DNA of 64,000 bases from Cenococcum geophilum 1.58. Its lineage: Eukaryota; Ascomycota; Dothideomycetes; Gloniales; Gloniaceae. Made by a program: the position numbers and the translations under genes. Positions 22,401 through 35,212 of the stretch are shown here, one piece after another. The notes below the pieces were generated by a model. That model saw only the letters and a list, made by a program, of their open reading frames with translations, made no database searches and was not told where the DNA came from. Positions within the stretch are counted from its first letter, which is position 1, and the number at the start of each line of letters is the position of its first letter. The stretch lies in assembly GCA_001692895.1 (NCBI GenBank), contig KV748181.1, forward strand, positions 2,051,640-2,115,639, given 5' to 3'.

Positions 22401-23359
22401 ATAGGGAAAGTACTACAGGAATAGAAGGTAGTAAAGATTATACCGCTATAGAAGCTAAAGTAGGGGGACTATACGGTAGCAAACAACTATAGGCCGATCT
22501 CCCTCCTCCCAACGCTAGGAAAAGCACTTAAATTGTTAGTAACGGAGAGGATAGTATACCTAGTAGAGGAACACAGCCTACTACCTAAGATATACTTTAG
22601 AGCTAGGAAGTAAAGGTTAATAATATATACGCTATCGTATCTCTATAAGGACGTATTTAGAGTATAAAGAGGAAAGAAAACGCTGTCTTTAGTATTATTT
22701 AATATTAAGGGTGCGTATAATAATATAGCTATAGAGCCGGAAATTAGGAGATTACGGCAGCGATAGATACCTTAAATAATTATATAATAGGTGTAGAACT
22801 TTTATATAAACCGTTAAGCCTATATCCTAGTTAATAAATATATATTAGAGGTATAGGCGCTCCTATAGGCGGGTCTCCTATAGGGATCAGCACTAGCCCT
22901 AATACTCTTTCTATTCTTTAACGCGGATCTTATATAAAGCGCACCTAGAAATAGCAACTCTATAGCCTTTATTAATGACTACTTGGCATAAGTTATAGGC
23001 CCTATAGCGGAGGAAAACACGTAGATTATTTAGGGCAAGATTATACCAATACTTAAGAAATAGGAGAGGACTAGTAGAGCTTAATTTAAAGTAAAGAAAA
23101 CGTTATTTATCTACCTTACTAGATATAAAGAAGCGGGTAGGGATACTACCACACCGCTCTAATTTAAAGGAAAAAGAATCCCCCCAATACAAGAAGTTAA
23201 AATCCTTAGGGTAATTCTTAATAAGGAGCTATGGTTTAAGGTATACCTAGCAAATAAGGCAGGCAAAGCCACTAAGGTAGCGCTAGCGTTGCGTAGATTA
23301 AAGGGACTATAGTTTAAAAGTATTAAGCAGCTAGCTAAGAGCTTAGTCCTACTAGTAGT

Positions 23360-23786
23360 TATAACAGAACCTTATAGTAAGAACTACAATGGGTTCTGTT
23401 AATGGGCTAGGTGTGTAGGAAATACAAAGACAGTAGTTAACAATGTAATAATAACTAGTGGAGTGGTTGCCTAACAGATTAACTCCAATTATATTCTAAG
23501 AATTATTACAAGGAAGGAACTATCTAGGTAGGGACCGAGGATCCTTAAATATATAACCGTACTCCTATAAAATCCTTCTTATATATAATATACGTCTTAT
23601 CTATATTAAACGTAACATCCCTTACATTTAACGCAGCCAATACGTTCAACTATTATATAACTCGCTTACTATTCCTTGTTATATAGTTCTACGGGTTCCA
23701 TCCTAGTCCGTGCCTATATTAACTAACTAGCTTCTTCTAACTCTTCTCTAAGTAGTTATAGCATTGTACTTAAAGCGTCCGTAATA
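23360..23786 (-). repeat. LTR (3' LTR of the minus-strand Ty3/Gypsy element)
   Basis: It starts TATAACAGAACCTTATAG and ends CGTCCGTAATA. It is the same 427-bp length as its partner at 30967, with differences that look almost entirely like transitions. Confidence 0.88.
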
Positions 23787-26700
23787 CTATCTCCCTCCTC
23801 TTTATCTTTGTCCTTAAAGATACCTAGCATCTCCAGGTCGTTTACTAGAGGTGTAATATCCGTCTAATTAATTTAGTTAACATTGTTGCTTATTATACCT
23901 AAAGCAATTTCTTCTCTCTCTTAGGTTAAGCGTCGCCTTTATACCGTCTCCTTAATACTATTACTAGGTGAAGTAATAGTAATATCTTACTCTCGTTGTG
24001 CAAAAGAGGGGTTAAGTTACGTTGCAATCGTAAGTCCTTCTAGTTACTAACCTTCCTCTTATTCCAAATGCACTCGCGCCAATATGCATTTATCGTGTGA
24101 TGTTCGTTCTACGTCTAATGTTAAGTATACGCGTCCTATTACTCTTAATAGTCTTTAAGTTCCTTAAGTAATTTATTATAGGGTCTTATATTTAATCTAC
24201 TGCTGTAAAACTTAACGGTGAATTAGCCTCTGCGCTGCTTGAGGTTTAGCGTACCTTAGAAGAGTCCGCACGTGTTCTTAAAGCTTAGCGTCTAGCTTAT
24301 GCTTATCTTTAGCGTTTAGAACGTGTCCGTAAGAAAGTTCGTTTAAAGGAGTGGAAGCTTATTTAATAAGGTCTTTAGGAATTAGGTAATAAGAGAACCG
24401 ACTCTCCTCCTATAGTAAAGGGAATAACTCTAAGTAGTTTAGCAGTCACTCTTCCTAGGTCCCCCTTAGGTGACTTATTCTTTAATACTCCTTTCTTATT
24501 AATATTGCCTGATCTATTTTCTTCCGATACTTCTATACCTTTCCTATAGCGTTCTTTAGATTCTCTAGTAGCTCCTAGGTAGTCTTAGTGTAGCCTATTT
24601 ACTTAACCTTATACCATATTTTATTGTTAACGTCCTTATAACTAACAATCCTTAAAACTTACTATTTATCTTCTTCCTATCCTCTATACGTGTCTGCTTT
24701 GTAGACTAGTAGCTTAATATCCCTATATGCTGGCTCTAGCATCGCGATATACTATATAGGGTAGATCTTTATTTTGGCTGGTAGGTTCAACTTAAATATA
24801 ACCAATAAAATCCTCTTCTTAATTTTAAAAGGTCCTAGTCTAACATAGTCCAACTTCTTACTTAGTCGTCAACTCTTAAAATTTTTGTATAGTAGCCATA
24901 CTTTATTTCCCTCCTTAAGATCTAGTCCCTTAGATCTCTTAGCATTGTAGTATTTCTTTATCCTTTACTATACTACTTTAGCTATTTCTATAAGGTTCGC
25001 ATAAAGGTTTATTAATATCTCCATCCTTTGCTTAGCTGTGCTACTTGCTTTCTTTACTTAATATAGCAATAATAAGGTCCTTAGCTTATATCCGTAATTT
25101 GCCTTAAATAGTAACATACCTATTCCTTTTTATGGTGTTATATTGTATGCAAACTATATAACTAGTAATAGCAATACCTAATTATTTTGTGCGTAATTAA
25201 TATAATGTCTTAGATACTGTTCTAGTATCTAGTTTAATCTTTCCGTTTAACTATCTGTCTATAGGTAATATACGGTAGAAGTTGCTACTTAAACTCCTTA
25301 CTCCGCTAAGAATACCTCCTAGAATACTGCTATAAATCTTAAATCTCTATCTAATATAATTTTGCTTAGTGCTCTATGTCTTATAAACACTTCTTTAATA
25401 TAGATTCTAGCAATATCTTCCGCTAAGATTTCTTCTATATATGCTATAAAGTATCCCTACTTTATAAGCTTATCTACTATTACTAAGATTATATTATAAT
25501 CTTANCNNGTAATAGGNTCTNTTAACTTTAGTAANTTAATAATAAAGTCCNATAATATAACCTCNTATAGTCTCTCTAGTATTTTAATAGGTTATAGCCC
25601 TCTATATAGCTTATGCCTCGTTAGTTTATTCCTTTAGTAATCTAAATATTCCTTAATGACTTTCCTAGCTATCCTCTAGATTCTATTAATAATATACTCC
25701 TCCTAGAGTCTTAACACTAAGCCCGTAGCTCTATTATGTCCTTAAGTTAGTCCCTTATAAAAGTCTTCTATAAACTGCTCTGCTATACTTCTTAGGATAT
25801 ACTTCGCTTCTTAATTCTCGTATATATCTGACTATAGGTCTTCTAGCTGTTCTTTTAGAATTCTTTATGCCTAAAAGCTTTCTAGTGTCTCGTAGACTTT
25901 TTCTAGCTTACTCTCCTAAGTTGCTGTAATTTTTAGATAATTATACCTAATTAATTTATCTATATCTTTTCGTAGTAAAGCCCCTAATGGCTTTTCATTA
26001 TTTTATAGTTTAGCTTTCCGACTTAACGTATTAGCTTATGTGTTGTCTATATCCTTAGTATACTAAATCTTAAAATAGTATTCTATAAGCATCTCTACCT
26101 ATCTAACCTGTCTTTAGTTAAGTTCCTTTATTATTAGGAATCCTGTTAGGTTCTTATAATCCGTTTTAACTATAAATAGTTTCTTTATACCTTATAAGAA
26201 TGCTCTCTATTTCTTTAATACTGCAACTATACCTAATAACTCTTTGTTGTAGATGTTATAGTTCAACTCTAGTAGTGTTATCTTTCAACTATAGTATGCT
26301 ACTAGATGCCATCTATCTAAATACCTTTATATAAAACATGCTTCTAATATAAAGTCTAATATATCTGTTTCTACAACCGTCTCTAGTCCTGGTTAATAGA
26401 TCTTAAGAACTGGCTCCTAGGTAAACAACTCCTTAACTTTCTTAAAGAGTTCTTGCTGTTCCTCTCCCTATACCCATAGTTCTTCTTTCTTCGTTAATCG
26501 CGTAAATAGTTTAATATTCTTTAACTATTGCGCTATAAACCTTCTACAGTAATTACAAAACCCTAGGAACGATCTTAATTATATAACGTTCTCTAGTTCT
26601 TACTAATTTACTATAGCCTTAATTTTCTTTAGATCTATGCTAAGTTGGCCTAGTTTAATAATAAATCTAATAAAATCGGTCTTTCTGGTAAAGAACTCGC

Positions 26701-29700
26701 ATTTCTTAATTACTACTAGCATCTATTCTTCCTATAGTCTCTTTAAGACCCATTTAACATATTCTCCGTGTTCTTCCTCAGTCATTAAGTAGATAATGAT
26801 ATTATCAAGATATACTATAACAAATTCATCTAGGTATTCTCCTAATATATTATTAATACGTTTCTGGAACATTACTAGTGCGTTTATAAGCCCAAATTGC
26901 ATAACTAATGGTTTATATAGTCCTTCCTTTGACCTAAAGGCTGCCTTTTATTCGTCGCCTTTCTTAATTCTAATCTAATAGTACGCCTATCTTAGATCTA
27001 TCTTTGTGAAGATTTGCGCGTTGCCTATCCTATCTTAGATCTCGCTAATTAAGGGTAAAGGATACCTATCCTTTCTAGTAATGCTATTTAACTATCTGTA
27101 GTCGATACATAGCCTTAGTTTGCTATTTTTCTTTAGTATAAACAGTACTGGATATCCTACTAATAACTGTAATAGTCTAATATATCCCTTTTATAAGTTT
27201 TCTTAGATAAACTCTTTTAATGCTCTACCTTCTTCTTCAGTAAGCTTATAGATTGGAAAGAACCTTAGACTTATTCCTGGTTCTAATTCTATTTTATAGT
27301 CCTATGCTATATACTCTAATAGCTTTTTACTTTTAGGTGACTATAGTTTCTTACTATACTTATGGTATCTCTTTGGTATATAGCTTAGCCCTTTTTCCGT
27401 TTCTTTATAGGTCGCTCCTACTTAGTACTATACCATCTTAGCTTATTATCGCATCTTGCGGCGTTAAGTATCCTTAATATCGACTTAACCTATAATCCAA
27501 TCAATTTTTAGGTTATATTCCTGTAACCAAGGCATTCCCAATACTACCTTATTATTCCCCAATAGTAATATATTGAAAGACATTTTAATCTATCTCCCTT
27601 TAATGGTTAGCTGAATAGGTCCTATTTTGAGATTAATAATGCCTCCTCCATAGGCTATCGGATCTCCTAAAATTATCACTAATAGGTAAGGACGTTCCTT
27701 CTATCTGTATAGTAATCCTATTCTTTTAACTGCTATTAGCGAGATATAGTTCCTTATTGCTCTACTATCTATTAGCGCCTTAAACTATTAATCTTGCCAT
27801 TTAACTTATAAATTTAGGTGTTGTCTTTAAATTCCTTTAAGGGTCTAAGGCTCTACCACTAGCTTCCTCTAGTTCTATAGGCCTCTACTTTTCCTAACTA
27901 CTAGCTACTAGATCCTGTTTATACTTAGTCTAACTTAGGCTAATACTTTATTCGTTTCTTATCTTTAATATACTATAAATAGGTGTTCTCTAGACATTCC
28001 CACCATTATTGTTTATCTAGGCATTCTTTTATAAGGAATCTTCCTAGTTAAAGTATTAAGTCCCCTTATTCTTGAACTTCTACTAGGTACTAACTATGCA
28101 TATACTTAGCGTTTTAATACTTTACCTCGTCTGTTATCTAATACATCCTTATTAGATACTTCCGATTTTTGTCTTTTAGTACTCTATGTATATTACACGC
28201 ATTATCTACACATGCTATCCACAATAGTGTATAATGTGCTTGATGTTTTAGGTCAACTCTCAGCTTATTTTTGTCCTTGAGTTTAAACCTTTCTCATATT
28301 AATCTGAGCGTCGCAACTTTATTCATAGGTACTAAAATACGTCTTTTACTTCTCTAGTCCTCTAATTGCTCCTCTAGATCCTTTAATGTTATAATTAAGG
28401 CTCCCTTAATATGAGTTATAGCCTTCTCTATAATCGGGTGGTCTTGGATAACTTTCTCGTCTAACTATATATAGAAATCCTCCCACTTATCGTTTTGTTG
28501 CTGCCTATACCACTTTTAATATAGCTATTTAAGTATATACGGCTCGTCCGTAAGGAAATATCTCTTTATTGCTGCGTCGTAACAGCCTTTAGTGTATTAT
28601 TCTTTAAACCTAGTAGGAATCCCTAGATCCTCTTCTTATTCCAGTTCGGTAAGCCATTTAGCTCTTAGTGTGCCTGCTCTAGGCCTATTAGTGATTCTTT
28701 ATACTAGCGCTCTGTCCCTTATACGTCCCAATATGCTAGATCTCTTATCTAGTTTCTGTTTTTGCTATAAGGTAATTCTTGCTCTAAATTCCTCTATAGT
28801 TTCTTTTATATCGCGTCTTGCAAGTAGATCCTTAAAGTCTTTATACTTCTTGATCTTAGTATTAACTTTTTAATCTTTAGGCTGAACACTGTGTTCCCCT
28901 AGTAAGTCCTCTAGGTCTATATATCTGTCTCCTAGCCTAACCACTATTTGTATTGCAGATTCTCTAATCTATAAAGAAGCCTTTTGCCTTTTATTTGTAG
29001 GTGTTCTAATTTATACTCTAAATTCTTAATCCCTTGGATTCTTTAATCCTAAGCTTGCTTCTATCTTAAGCTTAGCTTTAGCCTTAGTTTAACTAGGCTT
29101 GTTTAGTGTCCTTATCTCGTCTTAAGAGTCCTAGATCTTACTTATCTCGTTTTAAGAATCTTATACCGTTGGGAATTCTTATCCCAAGCTTATTTATATG
29201 TCTTTGAACTAAGCTGCTGCCCTACTCTATTGGTTTTCGTCCATTGTGGGTCTTTAGGTATGCCTTATCTTATCTTAAGAATCTTAGTCATCTCTTATCT
29301 CGTCTTAAAAATCTTAAGCCTTTGGCCTTTTACCTTTATTAAGTGGTGAGCTAGCACTAGCAGTTATCTACTTGCTTAATTGTCTCTAGATATTACTCCT
29401 TCCGTCTTATAAAGCAATAGATACCGTATTTAACGGTATTATAATGCCCATTACTAAACCTTACTCTATGGCGGTCTTAGTCTCTACTTCTATTACGTTA
29501 TTAAGGTTTAGATACCCCCAGTTAGTTCCTTTACTATCCTCGTCGCTATTAATTAATAAGTACTCTAACTCTATTGTTATTATTACTAATTATTGTCCGC
29601 ATGTTGCTGTAATATCTTAATCTAGCTTATAGAGTCGATCCTGTTCTTTATCTAACTCTATAGTTCCTCTAAGTCCTCTTAACTCTGGCTCTTATAGCTA

Positions 29701-30966
29701 ATAGCTTGCACCATACTTAGCGTCTTTATAAATTTGGCATGTATTATTATAACAAAACACAAAACTTTTAATTAAACACTCTTTTGTTTCTCGCAGTATA
29801 CTATTATCCCTCTATATGTGTATATTATATGCTATTAGTCTAGTTCCCTTTATTATATAGTAACTCTAACCATCTTTATAATCCCTTACAAAGTAACCCT
29901 ATTTTCCGTAATTTATATAAGCTCCATCTCTAAACCATTAACTTTATTATAGAGTCCGCCTAAACGTCTTCTGCTATTAAGATCCCTGGTTTAGCCTCTA
30001 CTCCTTAGTCCTATAATTACTAGATCCTTAACCTCTAGGTTTCTATAGTTTCTTACTTTATCTCTTATAGGCTTCTTTAGTACCACTTAGGTCTATTAGC
30101 TCTGCGCTATACTATAGTTTCTAACTTAGCTTTAGTCGTTACGTACTCTACGTCTTATACAACTATAGAACTCTATCCTAGCCCTTTTTAGCCTATTCCC
30201 TTTAGAAGATCCTATTATCAATCTTAATCGCTTAATCTATTAATTCCCTTAGGGTGCCCGTATCTTCTATTAGAATAATTACGTCCTAGACTTTAGCCTT
30301 AAGTCCCTATTTATACTGTGCTATAAGCGCCTTATTATTCCACTTAACTTGTGTTACAAGTGTTTAAAACTATATCGTGTACTTAATTGCTAAAGTTCGC
30401 TGTGTTAGGTCCTAAAGCTTTCTCTCTACTATAGTTGTTACTTCCGGGTCTCCGAATATCTATATTAATTATTCCGCGAATCCTACCTAGCTAGAAAATA
30501 TAAATTATACTTCTTAATTAGTAGTAATTATCCCATTAGTCTGTATCTCTGTTAAGTAGGGTTTAAACTATTTAAGTGCCCGGCCTATTAGGAATAGTCC
30601 TGTATAGGCTATCTAGTCTATTATTATGGCTAACTTAGCCCCTTCTTACATGACTTTAAAATGCATCTGCGTTAGAAATCCTTTGAGCTTCAATCTCTCC
30701 CCTAAGAATCGTTTAATCAATAGTAACTTAACCTTTACTACTCCAATTCCATTAAGTCTATTCTTAAGTACTATATTATTTTCTATTAATTAATCCACTA
30801 TTTCTTATAATTATCCTACCGTTATAGGTTATTGTAAGTTAGTATCTGCTATACTAGTGTCACCCCCTAACCTTGAAGTAGTTGCCGCCGTTAATGGCGT
30901 AGTGGCTGCTTTTAGTGGTATATTATTTGACTTCCTATATTTAATACCGTAACTAGGTAGTAATTG

Positions 30967-31393
30967 TATAACGGAACCTTATAGCAAGAACTACAATGGG
31001 TTCTATTAATAGGCTAGGTATATAGGAAATATAAAGACAGTAGTTAATAACGTAATAATAACTGGTGGAGTGGTTGCCTAATAGATTAACTCTAATTATA
31101 TTCTGAAAATTACTATAAGGAAGGAACTATCTAGGTAGGGACCAAGGATCCTTAAATATACAACCGTACTCCTATGAAATCCTTCTTGTACGTGATATAC
31201 GTCTTATCTATATTAAACGTGACATCCCTTACGTTTAACGCAGCCAATACATTCAACTATTATATGACTCGCTTACCATTCCTCGTTATATAGTTCCACG
31301 GGTTCCATCCTGGTCCGTGCCTATATTAACCAACTAGCTTCTTCCGACTCTTCTCTAAGTAGTTATAGTATCGTACTTAAAGCGTCCGTAATA
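30967..31393 (-). repeat. LTR (5' LTR of the minus-strand Ty3/Gypsy element)
   Basis: It starts TATAACGGAACCTTATAG and ends CGTCCGTAATA next to the GTAGT target duplication. The pairing with 23360-23786 defines the element. Confidence 0.88.
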
Positions 31394-33289
31394 GTAGTAG
31401 ACTATACGTCGCTAATATAGTACCCGCTTGCGATATAAGAGTTAAAGTAGCTCCTTTAGTAGGCGTAGAGGATTATAGTATAAGCTATTATTAGGGGGTT
31501 CCGCACTATCGCTCTGCTAATAGCGGAGGTAGAAGCTAGCTTGCTCCCTTTTAAGTAAAGGCTATATAACTAGGCCATCGCGTTCTAGGTATTAATTTAT
31601 AAACTAGGTAAATCACATCCTTATTAAATAATTTGAAGACAGAGGCTTTATAAATAGCACTAGTCGCCGCTTTAGAGGATAGTAGAGATATGTAAGGATA
31701 TCTAGGTAAATAGGGTGCTAGAGGTTAAACTATATATATACCTACTATAGGTAGCTAAGCCTAACGTAGTAATGTGTAAGGATAAAGAGTATACTTAAGC
31801 TATTATTAAAGACTATAAGCTAGGGCAGGTCGATATATACGTTAATATATTAATACGCAATAGTAGGGCAGGAGTTAGTGTATATACTACGCTATCTAAA
31901 GCAACACTTTTAAAAACGGTAGCGGGCTCTAAGTAGGCCAACGCCTACCTAATAGAGCTTCTAGTAATTAGCGAGGCAGCTAACTAGCCATAGGACCCCA
32001 TATGCACGGCTATTAACTAAGTAGGTTTTCCAATACCTGCTTCTAGTATAAGAATATTCTCTAACTTATAATTAGCGTTACTGTTAGTATAGAGCTAGAG
32101 GGCTAAAGCCTGCTAGGAAATAGTTGTAGAGATTTTAAAGAAGCTCTGGCTAAATAATATTACGCTATACTAGATTCTAGGCCACTTAGGATTTATAGGA
32201 AATAAGAAGGCTAATAAGCTTACTAAAGTAGTAATAAAACTAGAGAGCAAGGAGCTACTATAGAGAAACGGCCTCCTATAGTACCTTATAACGCAAGCCT
32301 TAAAAAAAGCTAAGATAATAATAGGACCGCTTCTATTAGAAAGATCTAATATAAGTAAGTTTATAAGGAAGATTAATACAGCACTCCACCTTAGAAAGGC
32401 TGTAGGATTATACTAGCAGCTAATTAGCTCTAAAGCTACTATTCTTATATAGCTACGGACTAGTAAGTTATTTCTAAAGGAATATCTCTATAAAATTAAT
32501 ATATTAGAGACGGTATTATGTAACTACGGGCTTATAGAATTAATATAGCACTTCCTCTTTTTTTATAGGAGGTGGATATAGTAGAGGTTTAAACTAAGAG
32601 AGCAGTATAGAGATTAATTTAGGGATCTATTATATGTATTAAGAGGCTACTTATGTAGATAAGAAGGAGGTAGAAATATTAACGGCCTAATTAAGTGCTA
32701 GAAGCTAGACATTAGTATAGTTAAAGCTATAATTAAATTTACAAAAGAGACTAAATATTTATACCTAAGTGTATAAAATATAGAGAGTATAGAAGCTAAT
32801 ATTAATAAGCGAAGACTCTTAAGAATTCCTCCTCCAATTATCTAACCGAATATACCGCGAGCCTCCTCTATACATGCCTCTACTGGTACGTCGCCAATCA
32901 AGAAGCGCATAACGCTAAAATAGCCCTGCGGATATAAGGCGTTAAAAACTACTTACCTAGGCTCGCCTTTAAACTCTAACTTTTTTCTAATAGTAACACA
33001 TTACTTTCCTTTATTTTTTCCTTGGTTAAACATGGTGTTAGGTAATAGATATATAGTTCTTATAGTTAGCTTCTAAACTGGAGCATACATATTAATAGCA
33101 GGAAGTATTTAGTTAGCGCTCTATAACGGCCCATACCCTAAATAGTGCATGGCCATAATAGAATATACATACATACGTTAAGGTCTACAACGCCCGCACC
33201 TCAACTTAGCACAGGACGAGTTCAGCAGCAGCATAATTAGCGGCATTTACAGCAGGCGATTAAAGCGTAAAATACTTTAAGCTCGCCCC

Positions 33290-33331
33290 CGCTAGCAGGG
33301 AGGGTGGCCGAGCCGCACCGACCAGACCCTT
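33290..33331 (+). repeat. Third copy of the LINE-associated block, abutting a MITE
   Basis: CGCTAGCAGGGAGGGTGGCC with a variable middle and CCAGACCCTT, ending one base before the MITE at 33333. It matches the last 42 bases of the blocks at 7150 and 19361. No LINE body follows it here. The 100 bp between the LINE target duplication (33188) and this block show no other feature. Confidence 0.65.
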
Positions 33332-33332
33332 A

Positions 33333-33480
33333 TATCCCTTAACCCGCTGATTCGGGTCCTACGTTATCAATAAGATGATGGTCCGTGTGCATGGAACACC
33401 AAAGGTTCGTCAATCTAGGGCTCCTTATTAGCTGAAGTCTTATCGATAACGTAGGACCCGAATCAGCGGGTTAAGGGATA
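33333..33480. mobile_element. 148-bp piggyBac-type MITE with 43-bp inverted repeats
   Basis: Left end TATCCCTTAACCCGCTGATT continuing to ACGTTATCAATAAGA. The right end is its reverse complement with a single difference over about 43 bp. The unique core is only about 60 bp. The ends match the right termini of the elements at 340 and 16046. It could fold into a long hairpin. It lies exactly at the change from RIP-type to normal sequence. Confidence 0.9.
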
Positions 33481-34192
33481 CAAGCAAAAACGCTTTTACG
33501 GCACGACTCGGCTCGGCCCGTCATGGCTCCCACCGTAGCCGTCCATAGATCAGTCCCGCCGATCGCGCGAGTCTCAGCAATCCTTCCGCAGCCCACAGCC
33601 CGCATCGACCGGTGTGCAACCAGAGTAAGGTAATAAACGGCTTGTTAATCAAGGTCACCCTGATCCTAATTGGCATGGTCTTGACATTTGCTGGGCCGAC
33701 CAGGATAGAGGAATTCCTGAAGAGAAAGAGAGGCCCTTCAGGCTGTCCATTAATAACCGTTTCTATCCGGTCTAGGTGGTCGGTATATATCTAGTCTAGC
33801 CTAATCCGTGAACATGTTCCCAAATCCCATTCGTCAACCCCTAGTGCTCCGCTCTCTTCTGAGTTGAATCGTACTGGAAACGTTCTCATATTCCCTAAAA
33901 TGGCATCTCCGTCTTGAACCTGAACTATATCTACATGATGCTAACCACTACTTCTACAGCCAAACATGCGTTTGTCAGCGCACCATGTGCTTATGACGCG
34001 GGTAAGCTGATCCCGGCTTCAGCGGGGGTTACGCCGTACTAAAGTAGCTAGGGGATTCGAAAGCGCTACCAAGGTGATCAGAGAGAATGAGACACAAACT
34101 CATAAAGCCGTATGCTGCAGCAATTGGTAATTCTAGTATTCTAGATCTACATGGGGGAGAAGTCGGTGATTGCTTATCTGCAGGTCGGCTAT
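33481..34192. other. Spacer between the repeat block and the first host gene
   Basis: Near-normal GC sequence with no recognisable gene. The part next to 34193 is presumably the 3' untranslated region of the Myb gene. Confidence 0.4.
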
Positions 34193-35212
34193 TTAGTTAA
34201 AGTTACCGAGGGCGAAATAACTTGGGTCTTCGAGTAAGAAATTGCTGAAGACATCCTCGGTAAGGCTAAAGACATCCTCGGTAGACATTTCTAAGAAAGG
34301 GTCAAGCGTAGGCACAGAAGGCGCCTGTCGTTTTGGCTCGGCCGACCATCGCGGCGCCGATTGGGCCGAGCGACGTCTGTTCGGCCCTATCGATGCTTTT
34401 CGAGAAATGACTGTGTGTCTAGGCAAGAAATCAGCAGCAATTCTTTCGTATCACCTGTCTAGGAGGATTGAAAAAAGCAAACCTGTTTTTAACATCGTTC
34501 GCAGATCGCCCGGGGAAGAATTTCTTTTGGATCTCCTTCCAATGGGAGCCGTACGTCTTCGTCGCCTCTATCAGGGTTTGAACCTATTTGTTTTCTCCAG
34601 CATTAGAAGTAGACTCTGGGATAGGCTTCAACCAAGGCTTCCTCTCTACTGTCTACACACCTCGATTGCTGACCATTCGCTGCGATCCAGAGCCGGATTT
34701 AGTGAATGGTTCCATCTTTTTGCGCATTCTAGGGTAAGAATTAGTGGACGAAGTTCTTGCGGCGCTGCGAGAGCCGGGGGGAGGAACTTAACGTACGGTC
34801 TCCGCTCCGACTCCCGACTTCTTGTGCGACGACTGTCCATCTGCGTTTCCGATCAGAATTTGCGCCAAACTATGTGTGCGTTAAGGTGCCGGTAAAGTCG
34901 TACTTGTAGCCGTATTTCTGAATGCCATTCCTGAGCCTGGCATCTTCATCTTTACCCCACGGCCCTTTCTTAAGCCCTCCTGTAACTTCATTGAACCACC
35001 TCTTTCTACAGTCTTTGTTGCTTCTTCCTGGAAGATTTTCAGCTACAAGATGCCAGTCTTTGATTTTACCGCTGGTATTCACTGTAAAACAATATCAGAA
35101 TGGATGCTTCAGAAAATGTCCATTGAAGGTGAACCAGCAAACTAATCTCACATTGACGTAAAGCCTCTCTCCTCAAAACCGCGTCTTCCTCGGGAGCCCA
35201 ATTCCTAGGCAT
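34193..35212 (-). CDS. Myb-type DNA-binding protein, three SANT/Myb repeats, six exons
   Basis: Nuclear DNA-binding protein of the R1R2R3-like fungal Myb group; targets unknown. Exons on the minus strand: 35212-35152, 35081-34904, 34840-34797, 34728-34661, 34583-34483 and 34418-34193. They join to 225 residues without a stop. Each junction has GT...AG and restores the repeat pattern. Repeat 1 (about 4-52) holds NWAPEED, IKDWHLVAENLPGRSNKDCR and KRWFNE. Repeat 2 (57-105) holds GPWGKDEDARLR, KWTVVAQEVGSRSGDQCA and KRWNHS. Repeat 3 (112-151) holds SEWSAIE, GSHWKEIQKKFFPGRSANDV and KNR. The C-terminal 70 residues are basic then acidic, possibly an activation region. The start is the ATG just before PRNWAPEED. 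It is the first intact host gene right of the repeat block. Confidence 0.88.

Larger units (their letters stand above)
23360..31393 (-). mobile_element. Ty3/Gypsy LTR retrotransposon fossil (chromovirus type), nested in the LINE
   Basis: An 8034-bp element on the minus strand with two 427-bp LTRs and a 5-bp target duplication (GTAGT at 23355-23359 and 31394-31398). On the minus strand the order is gag region (about 30.9-29.3 kb), protease/reverse transcriptase (about 27.9-26.7 kb), RNase H (about 26.5-26.0 kb), integrase (about 25.9-24.8 kb; the usual NAKRSKGLDLKEGNKVWLL segment) and a C-terminal chromodomain-like stretch (about 24.6 kb). It is thoroughly broken, with dozens of interruptions and RIP-type base composition. 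A run of ambiguous bases lies at 25505-25566. It inserted after the LINE was in place. Because RIP changes many sites at once, LTR divergence does not date it; it could be young in generations yet look old. Confidence 0.88.
19420..33176 (+). mobile_element. Full-length Tad-like LINE, copy B, split by a Ty3/Gypsy insertion
   Basis: Same family as the element at 1436. A 12-bp duplication GTTAAGGTCTAC flanks it (19408-19419 and 33177-33188). Subtracting the nested LTR element and its 5-bp duplication leaves 5718 bp, matching copy A. Order on the plus strand: ORF1 with a zinc knuckle (about 20695; ACYKCRRF), an AP endonuclease (about 21355; VVIIGDFNRH), a reverse transcriptase (about 22300-23330; LFNIKGAYNNIA at about 22690). 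After the insertion come the thumb region and an RNase H/C-terminal region (LGHLGFIGNKKANKLTK, about 32145-32225) and a CATA tandem tail (about 33165-33176). Frames are full of stops from RIP. The 50 or so bases after the 5' duplication do not match copy A; similarity starts at TCTCGGACATTC (about 19473). Confidence 0.88.
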
